The notes under the pieces: generated by a model
The model's input: the letters and a program-made list of their open reading frames with translations, nothing else
Database searches by the model: none
What the model was told of the DNA's origin: nothing
Source of the DNA: Paenibacillus silvisoli
GTDB lineage: Bacteria > Bacillota > Bacilli > Paenibacillales > Paenibacillaceae
Reading direction: 5' to 3'
NCBI RefSeq assembly: GCF_030866765.1
Contig: NZ_CP133017.1
Coordinates: 1,517,001 to 1,581,000, forward strand
DNA length: 64,000 bases
Shown: in pieces, positions 17,992 through 27,050 of the stretch
Layout of the letters: each line of letters begins with the position of its first letter
How positions within the stretch are numbered: position 1 is the first letter of the stretch
Position numbers and translations under genes: made by a program

Positions 17992-19185
17992 GTGATTGTT
18001 ACGAAGACGAAGCGAGGGACGAATCTTGAAGACGTGCAGGAAATGAATCGTTCCTTGGTCATTCGCCTCATGCGAAGAAGGTCGGTATGCTCGAGAGCGG
18101 AATTAACCCAAGCCTCCGGACTCAATCAATCGACGATTACGAATATCATTAACGAGCTGATCAGTTGGGGAATCGTGGTGGAGACGGGCGTTATCGACGG
18201 CAAGAAGGGGCGGCGTTCCATCGGGATTAAGTTAAATTGCGAGCCATACAAAATCATCGGGATCCGTCTGGCAAGGAAATCGATCACGGTTGCCTTATAC
18301 GATCTGGAAGGAATCGAATATCGGAAGCAGCAGATTCCGATAGATATGGCGGACGGACCGGCCAATGCCTTCAATCGGATGAAGGAGCTCATTCGGGATA
18401 TGATCCGTTCCAATTCGGTCGGAAACGTCGTAGCTATAGGCGTGGTTACGCCCGGTCCGCTGTTTCGCGATGAAGGTCGGATCGGTCTGATGACGAATTT
18501 CCCCGGATGGGAAAAAATAAACATTCAGGACGACTTAATGAAGGAGTTCGTCCTCCCCGTCTATATCGAACACGACGCTAAAGCAGGGGCGCTGGCGCAT
18601 TGGTGGTTCGGTAAATCCGATCAGGACCAAGGCGTTATGATCTACGTGGCCGCAGGCCAAGGCGTTGGAGCGGGAATCGTCGTAGACGGCAAAGTCTTCC
18701 GAGGATCGCTCGGCATGGCGGGCGAAATCGGCCATATGAGCATCGATTTCAAAGGTCCCCAGTGCGAATGCGGCAATAGAGGATGTCTGGAGCTATACTG
18801 CTCCACATCGGCTCTGCTGAAAACGTTAAATAAGGAGTACGCCTCGCTCAAGACGGTATGGAGAGAATTGCAGGAGGATGACAAGAGCGAAACGAAAGAG
18901 GCTGTTAAACAAGCGGCCTGGTTTCTTGGTTTCGGTCTCGTCAACATCATCAATACCTTTAATCCGGACCGGATCATCCTTGGCGATGAGCTGGCCGAAG
19001 CGGGGACATTGCTTCACGATACGGTGAAATCGGTCATTAACGAGTACGTGCTGCCCGATGTATCGAGCAAATTGACCATTGAGCTTGCTTCTGATGATAT
19101 GGACACCATGCTGGTCGGCTCGGCGATCGTAGCGATCGAGAGCATGTTGGAGCAGCCGTCCAGCTATTTGAACCTGCAAAGCTAA
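17992..19185 (+). CDS. ROK-family transcriptional repressor (XylR/NagC type)
   Basis: 397 residues. The N-terminal winged helix-turn-helix (about 15-75) reads SRAELTQASGLNQSTITNII. The ROK sugar-binding domain follows with the zinc signature CECGNRGCLE (Cys258, Cys260, Cys265), IEHDAKAGALAHWW and GQGVGAGIVVDG. Start is GTG 17992 with GCGAGGGA upstream. ROK repressors leave their operator when a sugar binds. This one stands as its own unit between two terminators. Candidate targets are its own promoter and the pentose-kinase operon at 28665. It cannot be named XylR for certain because no xylA gene is in view. Confidence 0.9.
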   Translation: MIVTKTKRGTNLEDVQEMNRSLVIRLMRRRSVCSRAELTQASGLNQSTITNIINELISWGIVVETGVIDGKKGRRSIGIKLNCEPYKIIGIRLARKSITVALYDLEGIEYRKQQIPIDMADGPANAFNRMKELIRDMIRSNSVGNVVAIGVVTPGPLFRDEGRIGLMTNFPGWEKINIQDDLMKEFVLPVYIEHDAKAGALAHWWFGKSDQDQGVMIYVAAGQGVGAGIVVDGKVFRGSLGMAGEIGHMSIDFKGPQCECGNRGCLELYCSTSALLKTLNKEYASLKTVWRELQEDDKSETKEAVKQAAWFLGFGLVNIINTFNPDRIILGDELAEAGTLLHDTVKSVINEYVLPDVSSKLTIELASDDMDTMLVGSAIVAIESMLEQPSSYLNLQS

Positions 19186-19198
19186 AGGAAGAAAGATC

Positions 19199-19232
19199 AG
19201 CCCGGCCAGAGATCTCTGGTGGGCTTTTTTTT
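19199..19232. terminator. Terminator between convergent ROK and kinase genes
   Basis: AGCCCGGCCAGAG (19199-19211) pairs with CTCTGGTGGGCT (19214-19225) apart from one mismatch; eight T residues overlap its end. It serves the ROK gene and may also stop transcription from the minus-strand kinase gene. Confidence 0.88.
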
Positions 19233-19268
19233 ATACGTGTGTACAGATATGGGCCAATCAACTATCGG

Positions 19269-21110
19269 TTAGCTGGACAGCTTCTTCTTAAACGCATCAG
19301 GGGCCGCTGCAGGAATCTCGATGATGACCCGTGTCCCTGCGGACGGCTGGCTTTTGACGGTGACATCGTATTGATCGCCGTAGGCAAGCTTAATCCGTTT
19401 GCGGGAATTTTCGATGCCGAAGCCTTTATACAGCTGCTTCAGCTCGGAGGAGGCGCTGGAATTCAGCGTTCTTGCATCGAAGCCTAAACCGTTATCATCA
19501 ATGATGAAGAAGATGCTGCCGCCTTCGAGATAAGCTGCAATTCTCAGTAGTCCGTCGTTCTTCTTCGGGTTCAAACCGTGCAGGATGGCGTTCTCCACGA
19601 AAGGCTGCAAAATAAGCTTCATGCAGGTACATTCAGCTGCCTGCTCATCGATGTCCCATTCCACCTCATAATTCGCGTCATAGGTAAACTTCTGCACATG
19701 GACATACTCCTTAATGAGCTGCAGCTCATCCTGAACCCGGATCGTTTCATTTCCTTTATTCAAGCTGAGCCGGTAGAAGCGGACAAGCGAATCGATGACT
19801 CCGTTGAGATCCTTGTATTTCGGCGTGTTCACCGCCCATTTCATGGAGGACAGGGAGTTGTACAGGAAGTGGGGATTGATCTGCGCTTGGAGAATTTCCA
19901 TCTCCATCGCTTTCTTCGCCACTTCTGCTTCCAGCTGTTCATCTGTCAGCTTATTGATCCTAGAGATCATCGTGTTCAGCAGTTTCCCGATATCCGCTAC
20001 TTCATCATGACCTGGCGTATTGAACGTAATATCCGTATTACCGGTATCACGGATATGCTTAATCTTATCCATCAGCTTGTCGAGGCGCTTCGTAATGAGA
20101 TTCGCCAGGAGGAAGGAGGCAATGGCGACCAGCACAATCGACAACGCAATCGTCAGCCGGGTGATATTGCGAATGGAAGCAATCTGATCCGTAATATAGC
20201 TCTTCGGGTAAGAGATTAGAATCGTGCCATGATTAAGCGGTGTCTTCCCGTATACGAGAATATGGTCCTTATCCTTAATCGTGCCAAACCTGCTGTTGCT
20301 GGACAGGACGGTGCTAACGGAGCTATCCGCAATCGATCCATGCCCAAAGCTTGTAATCACCTGCCGTTTCTCATCGATATAGATCCCCGCGCTATCCGCA
20401 GACAGCTTCAAATTATTGAATACATCATCCAGCATCTTGACAGGTATATACATATCGGCAATGCCCAATAGCGAGCCGTTATAGCTATTGATGCTTCTTG
20501 AGAAAGTAAGAATCTTCTCGTATTGCGTGTCCGTGCCCCCCACTTTATCTCTAAAGGTGTAATAACCGAGATCGCTGTTTTGGTTGACTTTGACCATAGA
20601 AGAGGTAGGGAGCCAGGAGAACTGGATTTCATTCATCAGGAGCTTCTTGTAGTTGGGATTGTCCGCAATTTCATCAATGCTGGCGATGTTGCGGTTGCCG
20701 CTCAGCAGCGATTGATTGGTCGTATAGATCATAATGTCGGCTGACGGCTGAATAAGCCGAAGATCATAGAAGGTTGGATCGATTACGTCGATATAGGCTT
20801 CGTTGAGCCCTTGAATATCCTCGCTGAAATCCGTCATCAGCGCGGTTCGCAGCTGCTTGTTATTGAAGAGGGCATCGCTCTCCTTGCGGCTTAGATCCAG
20901 CTTATAATTAATATCCTCCGTGACCTGGTTCAGTTCCTTCTCCAGCGAAGATTCGGCCTCCTTGATCATGAAGCCTTCCGACTTCTGGTACGAATATTCG
21001 CCGACGACGACGATCGGGATAATAATAATCGCCATATAAACGAGAGACAGCTTATAGCGCAGCTTGAGGTTAAACGTAAAATTGCGATGAAACTTCCGAA
21101 TGTTGATCAT
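19269..21110 (-). CDS. YesM-type sensor histidine kinase (second system)
   Basis: 613 residues. Transmembrane helices at about 21-40 and 317-338 flank an extracellular sensor domain; HAMP follows, then QINPHFLYNS (His414) and HATPase_c with LILQPFVENAILHG and IDDNGLGFD. The start at 21110 overlaps the regulator stop in an ATGA (21107-21110), the usual translational coupling. This also rules out the longer frame beginning at 21152. It is transcribed after its regulator, the reverse of the order at 8626. The pair is divergent from the importer genes at 23138-26985, which it probably controls. Confidence 0.9.
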   Translation of the reverse strand: MINIRKFHRNFTFNLKLRYKLSLVYMAIIIIPIVVVGEYSYQKSEGFMIKEAESSLEKELNQVTEDINYKLDLSRKESDALFNNKQLRTALMTDFSEDIQGLNEAYIDVIDPTFYDLRLIQPSADIMIYTTNQSLLSGNRNIASIDEIADNPNYKKLLMNEIQFSWLPTSSMVKVNQNSDLGYYTFRDKVGGTDTQYEKILTFSRSINSYNGSLLGIADMYIPVKMLDDVFNNLKLSADSAGIYIDEKRQVITSFGHGSIADSSVSTVLSSNSRFGTIKDKDHILVYGKTPLNHGTILISYPKSYITDQIASIRNITRLTIALSIVLVAIASFLLANLITKRLDKLMDKIKHIRDTGNTDITFNTPGHDEVADIGKLLNTMISRINKLTDEQLEAEVAKKAMEMEILQAQINPHFLYNSLSSMKWAVNTPKYKDLNGVIDSLVRFYRLSLNKGNETIRVQDELQLIKEYVHVQKFTYDANYEVEWDIDEQAAECTCMKLILQPFVENAILHGLNPKKNDGLLRIAAYLEGGSIFFIIDDNGLGFDARTLNSSASSELKQLYKGFGIENSRKRIKLAYGDQYDVTVKSQPSAGTRVIIEIPAAAPDAFKKKLSS

Positions 21111-22747
21111 AGGATCCCTTTGTCGCGGTATTCGAGCGGCGTCATGCCGCATCGTTCCTTGAATACAGTGCTGAAATAAGAATTGTTCTTGTAACCGACC
21201 TTCTCGGAAATCTCGTATACCTTCAGCAGAGAGCCTCTTAGCAGCTTCTTGGCTTCCTCAATTCGGATGCCGGCGAGGTGCTCCATAAGCGTTTCGCCGG
21301 TTTCCTTCCTGAAGATATAGTTCGTATAGCAAGGACTCAAGTACACCTTCGAGGCAATGCTGGATACGGATAGCTCTTCAAAATAATGCTCATCCATAAA
21401 GGCCTGAATCGTATCGATCACCTTCTTGTTTTTCTTGCGGTGTTTCGAATTGAGATGAGCGCTGACGGACTCAATCATGGATTTCAGCCACTGCTGCAGC
21501 TCAGGGATCGTGTTCAGCTGCGAGATCTTCTCGAAGACGACGAATTCATGATCAAAAATGCTGCTTAAGCTTTCGTTCAGCTCGAGGAGATGGATTTGGA
21601 TATACGAAATGACACTGATACAGACGAACTGAATGTACTGGCGGTTCATTTCGTCGCTGTCATGCTGAAACAGGTCATCGACGAACTTGCTGATTTCGGA
21701 GCGTTCGCCGGTCTTGAGCAGATACTTCAATTCGTTCTGTACGGCGACGGCATTAAAGGTGTTGAGTTCGTTTGGACTGCTGTCGCTGTAAATATCGGCA
21801 TAATTGATCGTCTGATTGGCACCGAGATAGGACTTGAATTTAAGCGCATCGCAAGCCTCCTGATAGCGGCGTCCGATCTGTAGAATGTCCGTAGTCGGAC
21901 TGCTTACGCCGATCGTAAGATCTAGTCCGAACTGGCTGTAGATGCCGCTCTTCAGCTTGTCGGCGATCGCCTCCGTCGTGAAATCCTTCGCGCTGTCCTC
22001 CGAATCTTGCAAAATAAGCGCGAATCTCGCTTTATCCATCGCGGCGATACAGAAGCTGCTGCCGAGACCCGACTCCATGCAAATTTTCTCGATACACTCG
22101 GCGGCTTTCATATGAAGCAGCTGCTTCGAAATTTCGGACGATTCACCGAGCTTTCCGCTGTAGCCGTCAAGCTCTGTCATCATCACAACGTACGTGCCCG
22201 GCTTCATGCGTGCGTCAAGGAATTTGTTTTTGTCCCAGACCTCGTGGCTCGATTCGAATTTGCCGAGCAGCATATCCTTATAGAATTGCTCTCTCAAAAT
22301 AGGGAGGCTCTCTCTCAGACGCCTGAGCAAATCCTCTTCTTCCTTGCGCCGCTCCAGCTCGCGAATATGGATGCCGGTCACCTTGCTTACCGTAGCCAAC
22401 AGCTCTCCCGAAATGATTGGCTTAAGCACATATCCCATCGCATCGAGGTCAATTGCGGATTTCACAAAATTAAAGTTATCGAAACAGCTGATGAAGATGA
22501 CTTTAATGTCGGGGAGGAAGGAACGGATCTCCTCGATCATTTTGAAGCCATCGAATTGGGGCATGACGATATCCGTGATGATAATATCGGGACGCAGCTG
22601 TCTTGCTTTTTCGATGCCTTCCATACCGTTCTCCGCTTCGCCGACAATGTTGATTCCGATGCTGCCCCAGTTGAAAATGTCCCGAATGCCTTCACGTTCA
22701 ACAGGCTTGTCGTCAACAATCAATAGTTTGAGTGCATAATGATCCAT
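21107..22747 (-). CDS. YesN-type response regulator, REC plus AraC-type HTH (second system)
   Basis: 546 residues. Receiver domain starts LKLLIVDDKP, phospho-acceptor Asp59 in IIITDIVMP, Lys in YVLKPI. The C-terminal AraC domain reads LSVSSIASKVYLSPCYTNYIF and VGYKNNSYFSTVFKE. AAGGAG lies 7 nt before ATG 22747; a second ATG at 22762 overlaps that ribosome-binding site and is unlikely. It heads a two-gene unit with the kinase. Its upstream region carries paired AAAGCGCTT sites. Confidence 0.91.
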   Translation of the reverse strand: MDHYALKLLIVDDKPVEREGIRDIFNWGSIGINIVGEAENGMEGIEKARQLRPDIIITDIVMPQFDGFKMIEEIRSFLPDIKVIFISCFDNFNFVKSAIDLDAMGYVLKPIISGELLATVSKVTGIHIRELERRKEEEDLLRRLRESLPILREQFYKDMLLGKFESSHEVWDKNKFLDARMKPGTYVVMMTELDGYSGKLGESSEISKQLLHMKAAECIEKICMESGLGSSFCIAAMDKARFALILQDSEDSAKDFTTEAIADKLKSGIYSQFGLDLTIGVSSPTTDILQIGRRYQEACDALKFKSYLGANQTINYADIYSDSSPNELNTFNAVAVQNELKYLLKTGERSEISKFVDDLFQHDSDEMNRQYIQFVCISVISYIQIHLLELNESLSSIFDHEFVVFEKISQLNTIPELQQWLKSMIESVSAHLNSKHRKKNKKVIDTIQAFMDEHYFEELSVSSIASKVYLSPCYTNYIFRKETGETLMEHLAGIRIEEAKKLLRGSLLKVYEISEKVGYKNNSYFSTVFKERCGMTPLEYRDKGIL

Positions 22748-23137
22748 GACAGACTCCTTCATAACTTAATAGAGATAAATGTCGGTATTAATAGTGAAGC
22801 GCTTTCCATTTACGGAAAGCGCTTTCTCTTTTTTGCCAGCTTTCCCTTCACCATGCGGCGATCAAATCTTTAATGTATTTTGACATAGGAATACAGCGGT
22901 TTTCAAGTGTTATCTCCATGTTAGAATGTAACAGCTTGTGGAAGGTTTTGGTCAATATCAGAATCCATCGATTTATTATAGAATAAATAAGTATGCTTAC
23001 AGATTTTGCATTTTCTTCTGCGTTAATACAGTTGTAAACCAACATAATTCAATTTATGGTTCATTGAATCGAAGCGGTCGGCCCGCCATAATTAGACTCA
23101 TCTCGCAAGCAATCATCACGCAAAATCGTATTGGACG
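22748..23137. other. Divergent intergenic control region
   Basis: 390 bp without a gene between the minus-strand regulator and the plus-strand permease. It is AT-rich. Besides the inverted repeat at 22797-22824, TTGGTC (22948-22953) followed after 18 bp by TTTATT is a weak plus-strand promoter candidate. No riboswitch-like structure was recognised. Confidence 0.4.
22797..22824. promoter_or_regulatory. Paired AAAGCGCTT operator sites / 11-bp hairpin
   Basis: AAGCGCTTTCC (22797-22807), ATTTAC, GGAAAGCGCTT (22814-22824) is a perfect 11-bp inverted repeat followed on the plus strand by a T-rich run. Each arm is itself close to the GGAAAGCGCTTTCC palindrome and matches the site at 8556, so I favour a double operator for a LacI/CcpA-type protein in front of the regulator gene. 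A plus-strand terminator is the alternative, but no plus-strand gene lies upstream to need one. Confidence 0.5.
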
Positions 23138-24109
23138 GTGAATGGAATGGAATTGACAGCCCAACCGGAAGCGAATGTCAAGCAGGTGCCGGGTGTGAAG
23201 CGAAGAGAGCTTCTACGAACGATAAGGAGCCAGAAGTGGCTGTTATTGTTTGTAACGCCCGCGGTCGTGCTGACCTTCGTTTTCTCGTATTTGCCGATGT
23301 TTGGCAATATCATTGCGTTTCAGGATTATGACATTGTGAAAGGGTTTTTTGGAAGCCCTTTCGTAGGCTTCAAGCACTTTAAGGAGCTCTTCCAGGATCC
23401 GCATTCGTTACTCGTTATCAAGAATACGGTCATCTTGAGTACATGCAACATCATTTTCACTTTTCCGGCGCCGATCCTGCTTGCCTTGCTCCTCAACGAG
23501 CTGCGTAGCATGGTATTTAAACGGTCGGTGCAGACGATTTCGTATCTGCCTCATTTTATTTCGTGGGTCATCATACTGGGCTTCTATAAGGAAATGACTT
23601 CGATTGACGGGGGCTTGTTCAATGAAATCAAGATGTATCTCTACGGGGGAGAGCCTGTCATGTTTCAGGCGAAGGCCGGATGGTTTCTGCCTGTAGTTGT
23701 CATCTCGAACATCTGGAAAGAGATCGGCTGGAATACGATCATCTTCCTGGCTGCGCTAAGCGGCATCGACCAGCAGCTCTATGAAGCGGCGGCGATTGAC
23801 GGGGCCGGTAAGTTGAAGCGGATACTGCATATTACGCTGCCGGGCATTCTGCCGACCATTATGATTCTGCTCATTCTAAGTTTAAGCCATATTTTCGGAA
23901 CGAACTTCGATCAGGTGTACAACCTCATTAACGTCCATATCCAGGATAAAGTGGACGTGCTCGAAACTTATGTATTTACGGAAGGCATTGAGAAGGCCAG
24001 ATTCCCGTTTGCAACTGCGGTTGGCCTGTTCCAAGGCGTAATCTCCTTCATTCTCGTCGTCGTATCCAACAAGCTATCCAAGAAATTTACAGAGATTTCG
24101 ATCTGGTAA
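23138..24109 (+). CDS. LplB-type ABC-transporter permease (second importer)
   Basis: 323 residues with about six transmembrane helices; SYLPMFGNIIAFQDYD and the EAA loop LYEAAAIDGAGKLKRILHIT identify the family. The start is uncertain: GTG 23138 or ATG 23147 (MELTAQPE), neither with a good Shine-Dalgarno sequence. The N-terminus before the first helix is longer than in the other LplB copies here. It is followed after 20 bp by its partner. Confidence 0.9.
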   Translation: MNGMELTAQPEANVKQVPGVKRRELLRTIRSQKWLLLFVTPAVVLTFVFSYLPMFGNIIAFQDYDIVKGFFGSPFVGFKHFKELFQDPHSLLVIKNTVILSTCNIIFTFPAPILLALLLNELRSMVFKRSVQTISYLPHFISWVIILGFYKEMTSIDGGLFNEIKMYLYGGEPVMFQAKAGWFLPVVVISNIWKEIGWNTIIFLAALSGIDQQLYEAAAIDGAGKLKRILHITLPGILPTIMILLILSLSHIFGTNFDQVYNLINVHIQDKVDVLETYVFTEGIEKARFPFATAVGLFQGVISFILVVVSNKLSKKFTEISIW

Positions 24110-24129
24110 GAGAGAAAGGGGGGACACCT

Positions 24130-25032
24130 GTGAATAATGCGATAAGCAGACCAACGTCTGAGAAGGTTTTTGATGCATTCAATGTTTGCGCCATGCTGCT
24201 GCTTTGCGCAATCACGCTGTATCCTTTTCTGAATGTGCTGGCCATTGCTCTCAATGAGGGAAACGACTCCGCGCTAGGCGGTATAACGATCTTTCCCCGA
24301 CATGTGACATTCGAGAACTTCAAGACCGTATTCCAGAATAAAGATTTGCTTCAGGCCGGTGTAGTCACGATCAGCAGGACGTTACTCGGTACATTCCTGA
24401 GCCTATTGATCACTTCGCTGGCAGCCTATGCCCTGTCGAAGAAGAAGCTGCTCGGCAGAAGCACGATTCTCATCTTCATGACGATACCGATGTTTATTGG
24501 CGGTACGCTCGTATCCAACTTTATCATCATGCATGACCTTCACCTGCTGAACAGTTTCTTTATCTATATCATCCCGGGGGCATTCAGCTTCTTCAACATG
24601 ATCATTATGCGAACATACTTCTACACGATACCGGAAAGTCTGGAGGAATCCGCGAAAATCGACGGAGCCTCCGATGTGACGATCTTTTTCCGCATTATGC
24701 TCCCGCTGGCGATGCCGATGATTGCCGCGCTTGGCTTGTTTATCGGCGTTGGCCATTGGAATGATTTCTTCACGAACCTGCTGTACATCACGAACGCGAA
24801 ATTGAATACGCTTCAATTCATCCTTATGCGGATTGTCAAATCACAGGACATGTCGAACTTCCTGGATGAACTGAAGAATTATAAGCCGGGCGTGACGAAC
24901 TTAAAGCAGGTTACGCCGCAGTCGATTCGCAACGCGACGACGGTCGTTACGGTGTTCCCGATCATCGTGATCTATCCGTTCCTTCAGAAATATTTCATTA
25001 AGGGCATGATGATTGGCGCAGTGAAAGAGTAG
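24130..25032 (+). CDS. YtcP/LplC-type ABC-transporter permease (second importer)
   Basis: 300 residues, six predicted helices, EAA loop SLEESAKIDGASDVTIFFR and C-terminus FIKGMMIGAVKE. Starts at GTG 24130 with AAAGGGGGG upstream. Pairs with the permease at 23138; the lipoprotein follows at 25114. Confidence 0.92.
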   Translation: MNNAISRPTSEKVFDAFNVCAMLLLCAITLYPFLNVLAIALNEGNDSALGGITIFPRHVTFENFKTVFQNKDLLQAGVVTISRTLLGTFLSLLITSLAAYALSKKKLLGRSTILIFMTIPMFIGGTLVSNFIIMHDLHLLNSFFIYIIPGAFSFFNMIIMRTYFYTIPESLEESAKIDGASDVTIFFRIMLPLAMPMIAALGLFIGVGHWNDFFTNLLYITNAKLNTLQFILMRIVKSQDMSNFLDELKNYKPGVTNLKQVTPQSIRNATTVVTVFPIIVIYPFLQKYFIKGMMIGAVKE

Positions 25033-25113
25033 GCTCTGGGCAACAATCAGTTTTCCGGTATGGGCGGGGAGACTGTATTGCATAAATAAAACATCAGACT
25101 GGGGGAATTCGAA

Positions 25114-26985
25114 GTGAGAAGTTCTGCGAAAATGGTTAGCTCGGCGGCGGCGCTTATTATGACGGTTACGCTGCTATCCGGCTGCGGCGGCAACAATGCC
25201 AATACCGGTGGAGGCAATAATACGGCGACAAACCAAGGAACGAATGCGAATGGCGTGGGCACGACGAACAATAGTGCATCGGCGGCAGATGGCAACTATG
25301 TTCCTGAGAAGGATTTGAACCTGAAGGTTTGGTATACCTGGGCTGACACGGCGCCGACAAAGGGCGCTACCGAAGATGTAGTAACTCCTGAAATTCAGAA
25401 AATCACCAAAGTTAATTTCACTCCAAAAGATATCATTGTCAATAATGGCGTTACGGGCTTAGAGCGTCTCAATATGTATCTGGCAACAGGCGATTTGCCG
25501 CAAGTGATGTATGCGCAGAGAAGCAGCTCCGCCGACATTATCAAGAAGCTCGTTGAGGCAGAAAAAGTATGGAATTTGGATGATTATTTGGCGAAGTACG
25601 CACCGAATGTATTGAAGCGGGTAACGAAGGATGCATGGGATTCGACGAAGATCGGCGGCAAAATCTACGGCATTCCAAGCGACGTTGCAGCGAATACGAC
25701 CAATGCGCCCGAGCTGAAAGGAACGACGTTCGAGAAGAACTTATCCGGCTCCGGTGCATGGCAGCTGGTCGTACGCGACGATATTTTGAAGGCTTATGAT
25801 CCTAGCGCCAAATCTGTCGCTGAGCTTAGCGATGCGCTGAAGAAGAACGGCAAGCTTACCTATGACGATGTGAAGGTTAATATGAAGACGCCGGACGATC
25901 TGATGAATTTCTTTCAGAAATCGAAGGACATGAACATGAAGACCGCAAACGGCAAGAATGTCATTCCGTTCGATATGTGGACGCAGGGCTGGTGGATCGG
26001 CCCGTGGTCGCAGGCGTGGGGGTTTGCGGGCGGCTCCGGCGGTCCGGTTTGGGATGATGAGAAGAGCTCTCTGTACTGGGCTCCGGCTACGGAGGATTAC
26101 AAGGATTACTTGAAATGGCTGCATACGGCGTATCAGAACAAGCTCATGGATCAAGAGACGTTTACAATGAGCGATGACCAGCGCACGAGCAAGCTGAACA
26201 ACGGGCAATATGCCGTTACGCACTTCTGGCAGGATATCAATGCGCTCAACGATACGCTGAAGAAGAACGGGGAGAAGTTCCAGTACCGCCTTATCCAGGC
26301 ACCTGCGAATACAATTGCCGACTCGCCGCAATTTGACTTCCAGGATCCGCGCGGCGGCAACTTTATTATGATCTCCAAGAGCGTATCCGAGGAAGATCTC
26401 AAGCAGATTCTAAACTGGATCGACTTCCAATACTCGGAGGAAGGCGAGACACTGATGGCTTGGGGACCTGAGAGCGCAGGCCTATGGGAAGAGAAGGACG
26501 GCAAGCGGAAGTTCAAGGATCCGGCGCTTGATCAGAATGCGCTGCTCGGCACGCAGACGGATAAAGACTTGGTCTACTACGGCCTCAGCGGCGGCAACGT
26601 GAACCAGATCGATCTGGGCAGACTGATTTATACGCACGATACGATCCGCGGCTATAAATCCGTCTATGAAACTCCGAAAAATGTGGACAATCCGTTCGGA
26701 GAAGAGTGGAATGCCATTACGCAAGCAACCGTCCGTCCGATCAAGATGGATTTGACCGGCATGTTCATCAACCAAGTGCCGGAGTGGGGCAAGCTCACCG
26801 GTGAAGACGGCGTTATCGGCTGTATGAAGAATGAGTGGGCGAAAGCGATTGTTGCCGATAACGATGCCGATTTCGAGAAGTATTACGAAGCAGGCATGAA
26901 GCGTCTGAAGGATCTGGGACTCGATAAGGCAATGACCGATTTGACAAAGCTAGTAACCGATTATCAAACAAGCGTAGGCAAATAA
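25114..26985 (+). CDS. Solute-binding lipoprotein (second importer)
   Basis: 623 residues. Lipobox LSGC with Cys24, then a Gly/Asn/Thr-rich linker (about 25-62). The mature part has YLATGDLPQVMYAQ, GKIYGIPSDVAA and a Trp-rich segment MWTQGWWIGPWSQAWGF that may line the sugar site. It differs clearly from the two closely related lipoproteins at 12221 and 35859. Start is GTG 25114 behind TGGGGGAA. The GH43 gene directly downstream suggests an arabinose- or xylose-containing cargo. Confidence 0.92.
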   Translation: MRSSAKMVSSAAALIMTVTLLSGCGGNNANTGGGNNTATNQGTNANGVGTTNNSASAADGNYVPEKDLNLKVWYTWADTAPTKGATEDVVTPEIQKITKVNFTPKDIIVNNGVTGLERLNMYLATGDLPQVMYAQRSSSADIIKKLVEAEKVWNLDDYLAKYAPNVLKRVTKDAWDSTKIGGKIYGIPSDVAANTTNAPELKGTTFEKNLSGSGAWQLVVRDDILKAYDPSAKSVAELSDALKKNGKLTYDDVKVNMKTPDDLMNFFQKSKDMNMKTANGKNVIPFDMWTQGWWIGPWSQAWGFAGGSGGPVWDDEKSSLYWAPATEDYKDYLKWLHTAYQNKLMDQETFTMSDDQRTSKLNNGQYAVTHFWQDINALNDTLKKNGEKFQYRLIQAPANTIADSPQFDFQDPRGGNFIMISKSVSEEDLKQILNWIDFQYSEEGETLMAWGPESAGLWEEKDGKRKFKDPALDQNALLGTQTDKDLVYYGLSGGNVNQIDLGRLIYTHDTIRGYKSVYETPKNVDNPFGEEWNAITQATVRPIKMDLTGMFINQVPEWGKLTGEDGVIGCMKNEWAKAIVADNDADFEKYYEAGMKRLKDLGLDKAMTDLTKLVTDYQTSVGK

Positions 26986-27001
26986 ATCGATTTTAGGCAT
27001 G

Positions 27002-27030
27002 ATAGGGGTGAACCTGGATTCACCCCTATT
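27002..27030 (+). terminator. Intercistronic hairpin after the lipoprotein gene
   Basis: ATAGGGGTGAA and TTCACCCCTAT form a perfect 11-bp stem. Only a loose T-rich tail follows, so it may be a 3' stabiliser or a partial terminator, with GH43 made by read-through. Confidence 0.6.
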
Positions 27031-27050
27031 CTTATTGGAGGTATAACCAC

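Noticed and set aside
22797..22834. Plus-strand terminator
   Set aside because: The hairpin has a T-rich tail, but no plus-strand gene ends upstream, and each arm matches the operator-like site at 8556; operator function fits better.
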